A stretch of 64,000 bases of DNA from Flexithrix dorotheae DSM 6795 (GTDB lineage: Bacteria > Bacteroidota > Bacteroidia > Cytophagales > Flammeovirgaceae). The stretch spans positions 1 to 64,000 of the forward strand of contig NZ_KB903431.1 of assembly GCF_000379765.1 (NCBI RefSeq), written 5' to 3'. This document shows, piece after piece, positions 1-9,935 of the stretch (positions are counted from its first letter, which is position 1; each line of letters starts with the position of its first letter). Position numbers and translations under genes: made by a program. Under the pieces are notes generated by a model. It was not told the origin of the DNA and searched no databases. It worked only from the letters and a program-made list of their open reading frames with translations.

Positions 1-3000
1 CAGGATTAAGGAGTGCTACAGTAAGTATAGACAATGATGATAATAATGAGGACCCTTACACTTTTGCGATTCAGGGAACAGGTTTAGAACCAGAGATCTT
101 GGTAGAAGGGAGTTCCACAGAAATTGTATCTGGAGATGCCACTCCTTCGGCAGGAGATGATACAGATTTTGGATCGAGCTTAATAGCAGGAGGGATGGTA
201 GTTAAAACCTTTACGATAGAAAACACAGGGAATTCGAATTTGAGTTTAACCGGAGCTCCTTTAGTATCGGTCAGTGGAGCAGGATCAGCAGATTTTTCAG
301 TAACAAGGCTACCTGCTTCAATAATTAACAATGGAGATACTACCAGTTTTGAGATTACCTTTAATCCCTCAGTTTCAGGATTAAGGAGTGCTACAGTAAG
401 TATTGCCAATGATGATAATGATGAGGACCCTTACACTTTTGCGATTCAGGGAACAGGTTTAGAACCAGAGATCTTGGTAGAGGGGAATTCTATAGAGATT
501 GTATCCGGAGATGCCACTCCTTCGGCAGGAGATGACACAGATTTTGGCTCGAGCTTGATAGCAGGAGGGATGGTAGTTAAAACCTTTACGATAGAGAATA
601 CCGGGAATTCGAATTTGAGTTTAACTGGAGCACCCTTGGTGTCGATTAGTGGAGCAGGATCAGGAGATTTTACCGTAACAAGACTGCCTGCTCCCATAAT
701 TAACAATGGGGATACCTCCAGTTTTGAGATTACTTTTAATCCATCGTTGATAGGCACCATAGAGGCAACTGTAAGAATCGTTAATGATGATAATGATGAG
801 GACCCTTACACTTTTGCCATTCAAGGAATTGGGTTGGAACCGGAGATGGTAATTAAAGGTAATTACACAGAAATTAATTCAGGACTGTTAATTCCCTCTA
901 GTGGAAATGATACAGATTTTGGAAGTTCTCAAGTTGAAGGAGATAGTGTAGTAAGAACATTTAGTATTGAAAATATTGGCAATTCCTCTTTAACCTTAAA
1001 TGGAACTCCTTTAGTGTCAATTAGTGGAGCAGGATCAGGAGATTTTACCGTAATAACATCTCCTGGTACTCCTTTGGCAAGTGGGGAAATTACAACTTTT
1101 CAAATCTCTTTTAACCCATCGGTACCAGGATTGAGAAGTGCTACAGTAAGTATAGACAACGATGATGATGATGAGGATCCTTACACTTTTGCGATTCAGG
1201 GAACAGGTTTAGAACCGGAAATTGTAGTTGAAGGAAATGGAGAGTCAATAATAACAGGTGATACCTTAACTTCCGCTCTGAATAACACAAACTTCGGAAA
1301 TATTTTGGTGGCTGGCGATTCAATTATTAAAATTTTTAGTATTATAAATAATGGGAGTTCTTTGCTAAACTTAATAGATAATTCCCTTGTGGAAATTTCG
1401 GGTCCACATAGTGGAGATTTTTCCATAATCGTAAACCCTTTAAGTATTTTACTTCCAGGAGCTTCTACTGATTTCCAAATAAAATTCAAACCGTTAGCTC
1501 CGGGGGTGAGAAAAGCTACTATTTCTATAATTTCCAATGATAATGATGAGGGGATATTCGAGTTCTCAATTGAAGGAACTGGATTAGAACCAACTATTTC
1601 TGTAAAGGGTAATGGGAATTTGATACCCGATGGACAGATTTTTCCTGAAGTTCCCAATAATACATCCTTCCAAAATGCAATAATTGGCCAGGAAACAGTT
1701 CAAAAAACTTTTACAATAATAAATGAAGGAACCATAGACTTAAATTTATTAAATGACCCTAAGATTAAAATTTCAGGGGCAAATAGCAGTAGTTTTAAAA
1801 TTTTAGGGGTGGTCAGCCCAGTAATTCCTTCTAAAGATAGCATTCAGTTTGAGGTTTTATTTGATCCACAAGAAGCAGGGTTAAATCAGGCCTCAATTAC
1901 AGTGGAAAGCAATGTTTCTGAAAATCCAATTTATAACTTTAATATTGAAGGTTTTGGGGTAATTTCATATCCGGTTGCCCTGGATGATACAGTTAGTCTA
2001 GAAAAAAATAAGAACATTATCATTGATGTTCAGAAAAATGATACTCATCCGGGTAACTATAAGTTATCCACGCAAATACTTGATTTTCCTTCAAATGGGT
2101 TTACAAAAATAATAAATCAGGACAGTATATTATTCCAGCCTAATACAGATTATATTGGGCAGGATCAAATAGAATATTCCGTCTGTGATCAGTTTGGTTA
2201 TTGTGATACTTCAATAGTATATATTCAGGTAATTGAGAATAATAAACCAGTTGCTTTTAATGATACTGTAGAAGTACTAGTGAATACTGCATTGGATATT
2301 TTTGTTTTAAATAATGATTTTGATCCAAGAAGCACTCCATTATTTACCACAGTTTTAACTGAACCGGTAAATGGGGATATTTCTCTAAATAATGATCAGT
2401 CTATAAATTATAATCCTAACAGGGGTGTGACAGGAAAAGATGCTTTTTCATACAAAGTATGTAATGAAGAAGGACTATGTGATACGGCATTTGTATATAT
2501 AAGTATTTCTTCATTTAATCAGGAACCTATTGCAAATAATGATTCTGTGAGAATAAATCAAGATAACATTGTGTCTATTGCTGTTTTGGAAAATGACCTT
2601 AATCCAAATGGAGGTAACCTGAATCTATCCTTAGTTAGCCAACCAGGAAATGGGGAAGCTAATATTATAAATCAAAGTACTGTAAGTTTTGAACCTGCTA
2701 ATGGGTTTTCAGGTACTGAAGTATTTAGTTATCAGATTTGTAATAATATTGGTTTGTGTGATACTGCTATTGTTTATGTTTTAATTGATGACCAAACTGC
2801 ACCAATTGCAAATGCAGATATTTATAATACCATTACAGGAGCTACAATAGATTTTAATGTGCTGGATAATGATAATGATATTCAAAATAATATTGATGAG
2901 ACTTCTGTACGAGTGATTCAGGAACCAAATCAAGGTGGATCAATTGTAAATTATGGAGACGGGTCATTTGCTTATAAATCTGCTAACTTTTTTGTAGGTA

Positions 3001-3380
3001 AGGAAACAATAGTATATGAAGTCTGTGATTTAACAGGTTTTTGTGATCAGGATACCGTATTTATTTTGGTAGAGGCACCAGAATCTGAGATTGTAAAAAT
3101 TAGCCAGGGATTTTCCCCTAATGGTGATGGTATAAATGATATTTGGTTTATTGAAGGGTTACAATATTTCCCAAGAAACCATGTGAAGGTTTTTACCCGA
3201 GATGGAAATATTGTTTTTGAAGGGGAAGGATATGACAATGTCAAAGTTTTTTGGGATGGTATCCTTCAAAATAGCTTATCAATTGGGAATGGAAGGGCTA
3301 AAGAAGGAACTTACTTTTATTTGCTCGAACTGGGTAATGGAGAGCAACCTAAAAAGGGTTTTATTGAGGTAAAATATTAG
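1..3380 (+). CDS. Giant repeat-rich T9SS type B surface protein (5' partial)
   Basis: The frame is open from base 3, so the N-terminus lies outside the window and the TTG at 99 is internal. In order it holds tandem 125-residue choice-of-anchor-D (ASPM/SPD-2/Hydin-like) beta-sandwich units ending in a GTGLEPEI-type motif (to about 1965). Four Ig-like units of about 90 residues follow, each with a C-x5-C pair near its end (about 1968-3085). Last is a gliding-motility C-terminal domain (FSPNGDGINDIW near 3111, ending GFIEVKY). Such type B tails route proteins through the type IX secretion system and tether them outside the cell. The next gene is a PorP/SprF protein, the usual partner of type B substrates. 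A role in adhesion or gliding is inferred. No catalytic domain is visible in the part seen. Confidence 0.88.
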   Translation, partial: GLRSATVSIDNDDNNEDPYTFAIQGTGLEPEILVEGSSTEIVSGDATPSAGDDTDFGSSLIAGGMVVKTFTIENTGNSNLSLTGAPLVSVSGAGSADFSVTRLPASIINNGDTTSFEITFNPSVSGLRSATVSIANDDNDEDPYTFAIQGTGLEPEILVEGNSIEIVSGDATPSAGDDTDFGSSLIAGGMVVKTFTIENTGNSNLSLTGAPLVSISGAGSGDFTVTRLPAPIINNGDTSSFEITFNPSLIGTIEATVRIVNDDNDEDPYTFAIQGIGLEPEMVIKGNYTEINSGLLIPSSGNDTDFGSSQVEGDSVVRTFSIENIGNSSLTLNGTPLVSISGAGSGDFTVITSPGTPLASGEITTFQISFNPSVPGLRSATVSIDNDDDDEDPYTFAIQGTGLEPEIVVEGNGESIITGDTLTSALNNTNFGNILVAGDSIIKIFSIINNGSSLLNLIDNSLVEISGPHSGDFSIIVNPLSILLPGASTDFQIKFKPLAPGVRKATISIISNDNDEGIFEFSIEGTGLEPTISVKGNGNLIPDGQIFPEVPNNTSFQNAIIGQETVQKTFTIINEGTIDLNLLNDPKIKISGANSSSFKILGVVSPVIPSKDSIQFEVLFDPQEAGLNQASITVESNVSENPIYNFNIEGFGVISYPVALDDTVSLEKNKNIIIDVQKNDTHPGNYKLSTQILDFPSNGFTKIINQDSILFQPNTDYIGQDQIEYSVCDQFGYCDTSIVYIQVIENNKPVAFNDTVEVLVNTALDIFVLNNDFDPRSTPLFTTVLTEPVNGDISLNNDQSINYNPNRGVTGKDAFSYKVCNEEGLCDTAFVYISISSFNQEPIANNDSVRINQDNIVSIAVLENDLNPNGGNLNLSLVSQPGNGEANIINQSTVSFEPANGFSGTEVFSYQICNNIGLCDTAIVYVLIDDQTAPIANADIYNTITGATIDFNVLDNDNDIQNNIDETSVRVIQEPNQGGSIVNYGDGSFAYKSANFFVGKETIVYEVCDLTGFCDQDTVFILVEAPESEIVKISQGFSPNGDGINDIWFIEGLQYFPRNHVKVFTRDGNIVFEGEGYDNVKVFWDGILQNSLSIGNGRAKEGTYFYLLELGNGEQPKKGFIEVKY
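3..1967 (+). repeat. Tandem 375-bp coding repeats
   Basis: Matching codons (G-L-R-S-A-T or its variants) start at 3, 378, 753, 1128, 1503 and 1878, an exact 375-bp (125-codon) step with no net indel. The units beginning near 99 and 474 are nearly identical at DNA level across about 250 bases. The later units (after about 1200) have diverged strongly while keeping length. This suggests recent duplication or conversion at the 5' side and older copies at the 3' side. The array probably continues upstream of the window. Confidence 0.9.
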
Positions 3381-3547
3381 CAAATGCAATAGGAATTTTA
3401 GGTAACTTATAGAATTTGGAATTTTATAAGTTGCCCAATGCTGTTTAGGAGTGGATTTTTTACACTTGTTTGAATTACAAATGTTAATAGCATTGTGGAC
3501 AATAAAAATCTCACCGTTATAAGAGCAAAAATGACTAATTCAGAAAC

Positions 3548-4447
3548 ATGAGTTCTCCTAGAAAACTGCTTATTATTATATTAACACTTGTAACTAACCA
3601 ATTGCTTGGACAGGTTGAGACTCAATTTACGCAATACATGTTCAATGAATTTGCAATCAATCCAGCATTTGCAGGTAGTGCAGAATCATTAAATCTAACC
3701 GGGTCCTACCGAACTCAATGGACAGGAGTTGAAGGAGCTCCCACCACGCAAACTTTTTCCGGACATACTCCACTTAACAATGAAAACATTGGTATTGGAT
3801 TATTGGTTTTAAATGATCAGGTTGGAATCCACAAGACACTCAGAGTCCTTTCAGCCTATTCTTATAAAATAAAATTAGACAGAAATAGCTATCTTTCTCT
3901 GGGAGTACAGGCCGGTTTGGTGAATAAAAAATCTGAATATTCTAGTATTTCCTCAAGTTTACAAAATCAATTGGACCCAACCTTTTTAGGTGGGGACTAC
4001 AACGAATTGATCCCCGAATTTGGAGGGGGATTATATTTCAACTCAAAAAAAGTTTTTGCCGGACTTTCCGTTCCAAATATTTCTGCAGGAACATTCAGAG
4101 ATAATATTCATGGTTTTTTGTATTTGGGAGGAAAAATTGGAATTAATAAAGGTGTGGAATGGCAACCCAGTTTAATGGTTAAAGCTGTTGAAAACACGCC
4201 AATAAATGTAGATATCAATTCGAATATTATTTTTAATGAGGTGTTATGGCTTGGAGTATCCTTAAGGTCATTCAAATCCGTTAATTTTCTTGCTCAGGTT
4301 CAGGCAACTCCCCAATTAAGAATAGGATATTCCTATGATACTAACCCTATAGATTTAAACTCAATTAATGGTGGAGCTCATGAAATTGTATTGAATTTTA
4401 GGTTCACTTTTTTCAATCCACGTTTGGTAACGCCAAGACATTACTAA
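3548..4447 (+). CDS. PorP/SprF family type IX secretion outer-membrane protein
   Basis: 299 residues, the normal length of the family. A signal peptide of about 21 residues ends near LLGQ and is followed by the family's conserved start (QYMFNEFAINPAFAG and the SYRTQW motif). The rest is alternating beta strands typical of a small outer-membrane barrel. PorP/SprF proteins work with T9SS type B substrates: they are needed for export or anchoring of proteins such as SprB. This copy lies 167 bp after a type B substrate and 11 bp before a PorE-like gene, so it is probably the dedicated anchor for the upstream giant protein. The ATG at 3548 is directly followed by the signal peptide. Confidence 0.9.
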   Translation: MSSPRKLLIIILTLVTNQLLGQVETQFTQYMFNEFAINPAFAGSAESLNLTGSYRTQWTGVEGAPTTQTFSGHTPLNNENIGIGLLVLNDQVGIHKTLRVLSAYSYKIKLDRNSYLSLGVQAGLVNKKSEYSSISSSLQNQLDPTFLGGDYNELIPEFGGGLYFNSKKVFAGLSVPNISAGTFRDNIHGFLYLGGKIGINKGVEWQPSLMVKAVENTPINVDINSNIIFNEVLWLGVSLRSFKSVNFLAQVQATPQLRIGYSYDTNPIDLNSINGGAHEIVLNFRFTFFNPRLVTPRHY

Positions 4448-4458
4448 AATCCTAAACC

Positions 4459-6099
4459 ATGAAAGCATTTAAGCCTTTTTTTCTATTCATTTTACTACAT
4501 GCAATTTTTTTTAAGGGAAATTTATTCGCCCAGGAAAATATTGTTACAGGATTAAAAAGCGACCTTAAAAGGGCAAATACTTTCTTCCAAAATTATAACT
4601 ATTCCGCTGCTCTTGATTTGTATCTTCAGATTTATTCTACGGAAGGAGGTGACGGAATAATGCAAAAAATTGCTGAATGCTATATCAAACAGAATAATCC
4701 AAGTGAAGCTATAATATGGTATAAAAAGATGGAAGAGTTTGGATTGAGCTTTCAGTATAAAGATAAATTAAATTATGCCCTGGCTTTATCTAGCAATGGT
4801 GATTATTCTAAAGCACAACAATGGTATGAAAGTTATGTGAAAGATCTTCCCAATACTATAGATAAGCAAGACCTTATGATGACAAAGAAAGATTTTGCAT
4901 TATTATATAGGGATTCCATAAATTTTGATGTTGATTTTGCCGAAATAAATTCTGAGTACACCGATTTTAGCCCGACTTTTTATGACAATGGGTTAGTGTT
5001 TGTTTCTGGAAGGGAGAAAAAATTTGGGGTAAAAAATGTAAGTGGGGTAACTTCTAAAGGGTATCTTGAATTATTTTTTTCTGCCTTTTTCGAAAAGAAC
5101 GCAGATGTTTTTCAAGATAGCCTTACAGAAGTAAAAAAGTTTCCGATCAAAAGTAAAATTAAATACCATGAGGGCCCAGTTGCATTTTTTCCAGGAGAGC
5201 AAAAGATGCTTTTTACTGCAAATCAGACCAAAGGGCCCGATGGCACACGTCATTTAAGTCTATTCATAGCAGAACTTAAAGGTAACAACTGGACTAATAT
5301 TAAACCCCTGAAATTAAATAATCCGTCTTACAGTATTAGTCATCCATCCCTTTCCTCTGATGGAAAAACTTTGTTTTTTACTTCTGATATGCCAGGAGGG
5401 TTTGGTGGTTCGGATATTTATAAAAGTGAATTGAAAAATGGGGTTTGGTCAAAGCCACAAAATATTGGAGAAGATTTTAATTCAACAGGGGATGAAATGT
5501 TTCCATACTTATACAATGACTCCTTATTGTATTTTTCATCAAATGGACATGGAGGACTTGGTGGTTTGGATATTTTTAAAGGAAGGATTGACTCCAAGGA
5601 CCCTGTTGAGATTAAAAATTTAGGATATCCCATTAATTCTATGGCAGATGATTTTGGTTTTATCTTAAACAAAATAGGTAATTTAGGTTACTTCTCTTCC
5701 AATAGAAAGGACGGAGGATTTAATGATGATATCTACAGGGTTTATGTCAATCTAAAAAATTACGGCCCACTTTATCCCTTAACGATAAAGGGAAATACTT
5801 TTTCACAGGAGTCTGCTTTTGATCAAGCTGAGCCAAAAGTATGTAAAAATGTAGATGTTCGTGTGGTAGATTTTTACACAATGGAACCTGTGGTTAATAC
5901 AGTGACTGATGGCAAAGGAGGATTTAATCTTGAAATTCCCTACCCGGGAGATTTTTATTTGATTTGTAGTAGTGAAGAAGCAGGGTTTTACCAATCTGTA
6001 ATAAATATTCCCAAAAAGACCGCCTACGATGAATATTTTCATATTGTATTTTTTAAGGACCAGATTGAGGATTTACTAAGCAAAAACAAAACTGAGTAG
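4459..6099 (+). CDS. PorE-like TPR/PD40 beta-propeller protein lacking OmpA domain
   Basis: 546 residues. A signal peptide (about 1-24, ending FAQ) precedes TPR-like helices (about 30-135). Next come WD40/PD40 propeller blades (about 160-430) with motifs such as HPSLSSDGKTLFFTSD, then a carboxypeptidase-regulatory-like beta-sandwich (about 440-530). This is the domain order of PorE, the T9SS protein that links the PorP/PorK side to peptidoglycan, but PorE proteins normally end in an OmpA peptidoglycan-binding domain and here the protein stops after the regulatory domain. It is probably a periplasmic accessory partner of the PorP protein encoded 11 bp upstream. Whether it contacts the phosphatase encoded downstream is inference. 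Confidence 0.82.
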   Translation: MKAFKPFFLFILLHAIFFKGNLFAQENIVTGLKSDLKRANTFFQNYNYSAALDLYLQIYSTEGGDGIMQKIAECYIKQNNPSEAIIWYKKMEEFGLSFQYKDKLNYALALSSNGDYSKAQQWYESYVKDLPNTIDKQDLMMTKKDFALLYRDSINFDVDFAEINSEYTDFSPTFYDNGLVFVSGREKKFGVKNVSGVTSKGYLELFFSAFFEKNADVFQDSLTEVKKFPIKSKIKYHEGPVAFFPGEQKMLFTANQTKGPDGTRHLSLFIAELKGNNWTNIKPLKLNNPSYSISHPSLSSDGKTLFFTSDMPGGFGGSDIYKSELKNGVWSKPQNIGEDFNSTGDEMFPYLYNDSLLYFSSNGHGGLGGLDIFKGRIDSKDPVEIKNLGYPINSMADDFGFILNKIGNLGYFSSNRKDGGFNDDIYRVYVNLKNYGPLYPLTIKGNTFSQESAFDQAEPKVCKNVDVRVVDFYTMEPVVNTVTDGKGGFNLEIPYPGDFYLICSSEEAGFYQSVINIPKKTAYDEYFHIVFFKDQIEDLLSKNKTE

Positions 6100-6261
6100 C
6101 CTAACCAATTTTATTATTGTATCTGTAATTTTTCTGTCTGATTGATCTTCCAAATTATACTTAAAATAGAAATGACCCACTATACGGTAAGCCTAAAACG
6201 TTCGTTCATTTTCAGGTGACCTATATCCATAGGAGAGGTAGATTACTACATAAAATTATTA

Positions 6262-8439
6262 ATGAAACATTATTTTTTACATACTTTTTTGCTTGGGATA
6301 CTTCTAATTTTGAATTGTAACATTGTGTTACAAGCTCAAAATGGAGAAGATTTATCCGTTCTATGTAAAATAATGGACACAAAAGGACAGCCTCTGGCTC
6401 AAGTTAACCTATCTATTGATGAAAGAAGTTTTGACCCTTCAGATGAAAATGGTTCAATTATTTTAAATCAATTTAATCCAGAAAGTAAACCTAAAAAAAT
6501 ATTTGCCTATAAAGAGGGAGTGGAGTTGGCTTCATGGGGAATGAGAAAGGGAAAGATAGAAATCATCATGAGGGAAAGCAAATATAAGTTATTAGAAGGT
6601 GAGGTTTTAGATTTGGAAGGCAACCCGATTATTAACCAAGAAATAATATTTTTAGGTAAAAAAAATGCGGCATCTTCAAAAACAGATCAAAATGGAAAAT
6701 TTAAAATGATTCTGCCTGTAGAGACAGAATTGAATGAAGGCAGTGAGTTTTTAATTGAGGAGCATTCAATCTATCATAAGTATTTTGAGTACAGAGGAGT
6801 ATATGATTTTAAACTAACAATCAAGAAAAATAGGGAGGAAAAGTACTTTGGAAAATTTTACAACGGGTTTGTTTTAGATAGTGCAAGGAGGCCCATACCA
6901 GATGTTCAATTGAATATAGGAGGTTATAATTACCTGACAAATGAATCTGGAAAATTTAAAGCTGTATTACTTGATAGTAAAGAAGGAGTCAAGGTAGAAG
7001 GATACAAAATTGTAAAACTGGATTCATCTTCAACTGAGAATAAAATTAATCTTATTTTAGAAAGGGACCCCAATTATGTTGATCTTGAAAAAAATAATTT
7101 GGGTGAAAATGGAGAAAATCTGTTTACCGGATTATTAGACATGCCCACTCTCAAAAGGTTGATTAATGATTCAACGAAGGTAAGTGATGATGTAAAATAT
7201 TTATTGAGAGATTTAATATTGGAGGATGATCTTGAGGATATTGATGATGAAGAAAAAATTAATCAGGATTTAAATAAGGTTCTAAGTAAGTTAGAGGGAG
7301 GACATGAGCTTTCAAAAGATGAAAAGGATTCCTTAAAAATTCAACTTGCCAGATTGGAAAAACTGATCGAAGTGAAAAAAGTTGATTTTAAAGATTTTGA
7401 AGAAACTCAATCTTTAATAGAGAACCTAAAGGTATCACTACTTGAAAAAGAAGAGCGCCTTGCAATTATTGAAGATCAAAAAAAATTGGAACAAGCTGAG
7501 TTCCAAAGAAAGCTAACCATCATTTCGGGTATTACTGCATTTTTAGCCTTGTTGGTAGTCGTTTTTGTAATTTTAGCAAGGAAGTTGAAAAAACGAAAAA
7601 ATGAGCTAACAATTTATAAATCTAAGTTAGAATTAACCATTGATGATTTAGAGGGAAAAAATTTAAAAATTACTGATAGTATCAGATATGCGCAAACAAT
7701 TCAATATGCCATCTTACCGCAAGAGGAGTTAATGCGTAAACATTTTGATGATATATTTATTTTATATCGCCCGAAGGATATTGTTTCTGGTGATTTTTAT
7801 TGGTTTGCAAATACCAAAAATGAGGAAAATAAAGAAATCACATTAATCGCAGCTGTGGACTGTACAGGACATGGAGTGCCAGGTGCATTTATGTCCCTCA
7901 TCGGAAATACTATATTAAATGAAATTGTTGATAGGAGACTTACTTTAGAAACGGATCAGATTTTAGAAATTCTGAACAAAGAAATTATTTCAGCTTTGAA
8001 ACAGGACGAAAAACAAAATGACGATGGTATGGATGTCTGTTTATGTAAGTTGGAAAAGGTTGATGAAAATATTACAAAAGTGAATTTTACAGGGGCCAAG
8101 CGTCCACTATATTATATTATTTCCAAAAACCGTTCTCTTAAATATTTGAAAGGAGACAATAAATCAATTGGAGGCCTACAAAAGAAAAATAGACAATTCA
8201 CTTCAGAAAGTTTCTTTCTTCAAAAGGGGGATATTCTTTATTTATCTACAGACGGCTATGTGGATCAAAATAATTCAGAGAATATGAAAATTGGGAAAAG
8301 GAAATTTGCCGATCTACTTCAGGAGATTGTAATGCTTCCGTTAGAGGAACAAAAGCAAATTTTTGAGAAAACACTTGATGCTCACCAAAATGGACAGGAA
8401 CAAAGGGATGACATTACAATAATTGGTATAAAAATTTAA
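6262..8439 (+). CDS. Membrane SpoIIE-type PP2C phosphatase with periplasmic CRD-like domains
   Basis: 725 residues. A signal peptide (about 1-25) is followed by about three regulatory-like beta-sandwich repeats (to about residue 270), each with a G-x-P or R-P-I-P turn. An acidic helical or coiled-coil segment (about 285-415) leads to one transmembrane helix (about 418-440), a short linker helix and a C-terminal SpoIIE/PP2C domain from about residue 473. Metal-binding motifs are visible: SGDFYW, DCTGHGVPGAFM (Asp533) and a late QRDDIT. These phosphatases dephosphorylate Ser/Thr on anti-anti-sigma or similar partners. The topology is a sensor: outside beta-sandwiches, inside phosphatase. It follows the PorP/PorE-like pair on the same strand by 162 bp, which suggests that it reads their state. 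No anti-sigma or STAS gene is next to it. Confidence 0.85.
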   Translation: MKHYFLHTFLLGILLILNCNIVLQAQNGEDLSVLCKIMDTKGQPLAQVNLSIDERSFDPSDENGSIILNQFNPESKPKKIFAYKEGVELASWGMRKGKIEIIMRESKYKLLEGEVLDLEGNPIINQEIIFLGKKNAASSKTDQNGKFKMILPVETELNEGSEFLIEEHSIYHKYFEYRGVYDFKLTIKKNREEKYFGKFYNGFVLDSARRPIPDVQLNIGGYNYLTNESGKFKAVLLDSKEGVKVEGYKIVKLDSSSTENKINLILERDPNYVDLEKNNLGENGENLFTGLLDMPTLKRLINDSTKVSDDVKYLLRDLILEDDLEDIDDEEKINQDLNKVLSKLEGGHELSKDEKDSLKIQLARLEKLIEVKKVDFKDFEETQSLIENLKVSLLEKEERLAIIEDQKKLEQAEFQRKLTIISGITAFLALLVVVFVILARKLKKRKNELTIYKSKLELTIDDLEGKNLKITDSIRYAQTIQYAILPQEELMRKHFDDIFILYRPKDIVSGDFYWFANTKNEENKEITLIAAVDCTGHGVPGAFMSLIGNTILNEIVDRRLTLETDQILEILNKEIISALKQDEKQNDDGMDVCLCKLEKVDENITKVNFTGAKRPLYYIISKNRSLKYLKGDNKSIGGLQKKNRQFTSESFFLQKGDILYLSTDGYVDQNNSENMKIGKRKFADLLQEIVMLPLEEQKQIFEKTLDAHQNGQEQRDDITIIGIKI

Positions 8440-8598
8440 TTTTTCCAATTCCTTTTGTGACTTATAATAACCCATCTTTAATATTTTTTTAAAATTCAAA
8501 TCTTTATTGTTCCATTAAATTTTTATTGCGATAATTTATCTTTTATTTTCTAAATTTAACCAGACAACAAACTACTTCAATTTTTTAAAACTCTGTTT

Positions 8599-9918
8599 GT
8601 GAAGGAATCGAAAATAAAAGTACTTATGCTTGGTTGGGAATATCCTCCCAAATTGACTGGTGGATTGGGACAAGCATGCTATGGAATTGCTTCTGCGTTG
8701 GCTGAAGCCGTTGATCTTACATTAATTATTCCGAAAAAAGAAGCAGCCTCCAGGTTATCCAATGGGGAATTAATTGGCCTAAATGAATTGGATTATGCTG
8801 ATAGTTACAAAATAGAGAAAGAATATAAATATGAGTCATTCGCCAAAGTAAAATATGTACCTGCATATTTTGATATTTATCCAGTTTCAAACTCCAATGT
8901 TCCCATTGTAGAATATGAGGAGAAAGTTGTGGAAATGGAGACTAAAATTCCTCAAAAATCAAAACTCAAAGCAATTTTCAATGAAGAGGTAAATTATGGG
9001 AATAATATTAGAGAAAAAGTAATGGCCTATACAAAGGTGGTTGTTGAATTGGCCGAATCTATGGATTTTGATATTATTCATGCGCATGATTGGATTACCT
9101 TTCCAGCTGCAATGGAATTAAAACGCAGGTTCAACAAACCTTTTGTGGCCCATATACATTCTCTTGAGACTGACAGGGTAGGGGATTTCTCTAAATCTAA
9201 GGTTTATGAAATTGAGAAAAGTGCAATGGAAGCCGCAAATTATGTCTTCCCCGTAAGTTTATATACAAGGGATTGCATCCAAAAGTATTATCAGACTGAC
9301 ATTGAAAAAGTTTTTCCTATTCACAATGGTATTGACCAGCAGGTAAGTCTATTAAAGAAAAAGCGAAAAAAGAAAGCTGAATCGGGAATAAAAAAAATTC
9401 TCTTTTTGGGGAGGTTAACGCGCCAAAAGGGAGCAAGCTTTTTAGTAGAAACAGCCGTTCAGTTGCTTAGAAAATCGGATAATATTAAATTTTTAATTGC
9501 CGGAAATGGTGACCGGCTAAGAGAAATTATGCATTATGCTATTCAAAGAGGAGTAAGAGGCTATTTTGAATTTCATGGTTTTTTGGATAAGCAAAAGGTG
9601 CAGGAAATTATGCAGGAATCAGATATCTATTTTATGCCAAGTATTTCTGAACCGTTTGGTCTTTCTGCCCTGGAGGCGGCTCAAAATCAATTACCAGTTA
9701 TTACCTCTAACCAGACAGGAGTAACGGAAGTTTTACCAAATGTGCTTAAGGCAGATTTTTGGGATACAGGAAAGTTTGCGAATTACCTTTATGCCTTGCT
9801 TAACTATAAGGGCTTAAAAAAAGACCTTGTAAAACTTAACAGTGAAAATATCTCGGAAATTACCTGGACAAAATCTGCGGAAGATATTCTCTTCTATTAT
9901 GAGAAATTACTCAAATGA
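8599..9918 (+). CDS. GT-B glycosyltransferase (glycogen/starch synthase-like)
   Basis: 439 residues from a GTG start; the next residues (KVLMLGWEYPPKLTGGLGQ) carry the N-terminal K/R-x-GGL-type ADP/UDP-sugar loop of starch synthase-like GT5/GT4 enzymes. The C-terminal half has the Rossmann fold of GT1/GT4 proteins, with FLGRLTRQKG and an E-x7-E motif in EPFGLSALE. It probably transfers glucose from a nucleotide sugar to a glucan in the cytoplasm. Bacteroidota commonly carry this type annotated as glycogen synthase. It stands alone: no branching enzyme or phosphorylase gene is near, so glycogen synthesis is likely but unproven. The gene converges on the next one with a 17-bp gap. Confidence 0.75.
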   Translation: MKESKIKVLMLGWEYPPKLTGGLGQACYGIASALAEAVDLTLIIPKKEAASRLSNGELIGLNELDYADSYKIEKEYKYESFAKVKYVPAYFDIYPVSNSNVPIVEYEEKVVEMETKIPQKSKLKAIFNEEVNYGNNIREKVMAYTKVVVELAESMDFDIIHAHDWITFPAAMELKRRFNKPFVAHIHSLETDRVGDFSKSKVYEIEKSAMEAANYVFPVSLYTRDCIQKYYQTDIEKVFPIHNGIDQQVSLLKKKRKKKAESGIKKILFLGRLTRQKGASFLVETAVQLLRKSDNIKFLIAGNGDRLREIMHYAIQRGVRGYFEFHGFLDKQKVQEIMQESDIYFMPSISEPFGLSALEAAQNQLPVITSNQTGVTEVLPNVLKADFWDTGKFANYLYALLNYKGLKKDLVKLNSENISEITWTKSAEDILFYYEKLLK

Positions 9919-9935
9919 GCGAGTAAACTTCCATT

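Noticed and set aside
71-1657. Antisense open frames inside the repeat region (71-409, 446-760, 1196-1657)
   Set aside because: They repeat with the 375-bp period because the coding strand repeats; their sequences are the shadow of the sense gene and show no start or family features of their own.
8599-9918. Member of the surface-glycan cluster
   Set aside because: It is 39 kb away and resembles glycogen synthase rather than a repeat-unit transferase.
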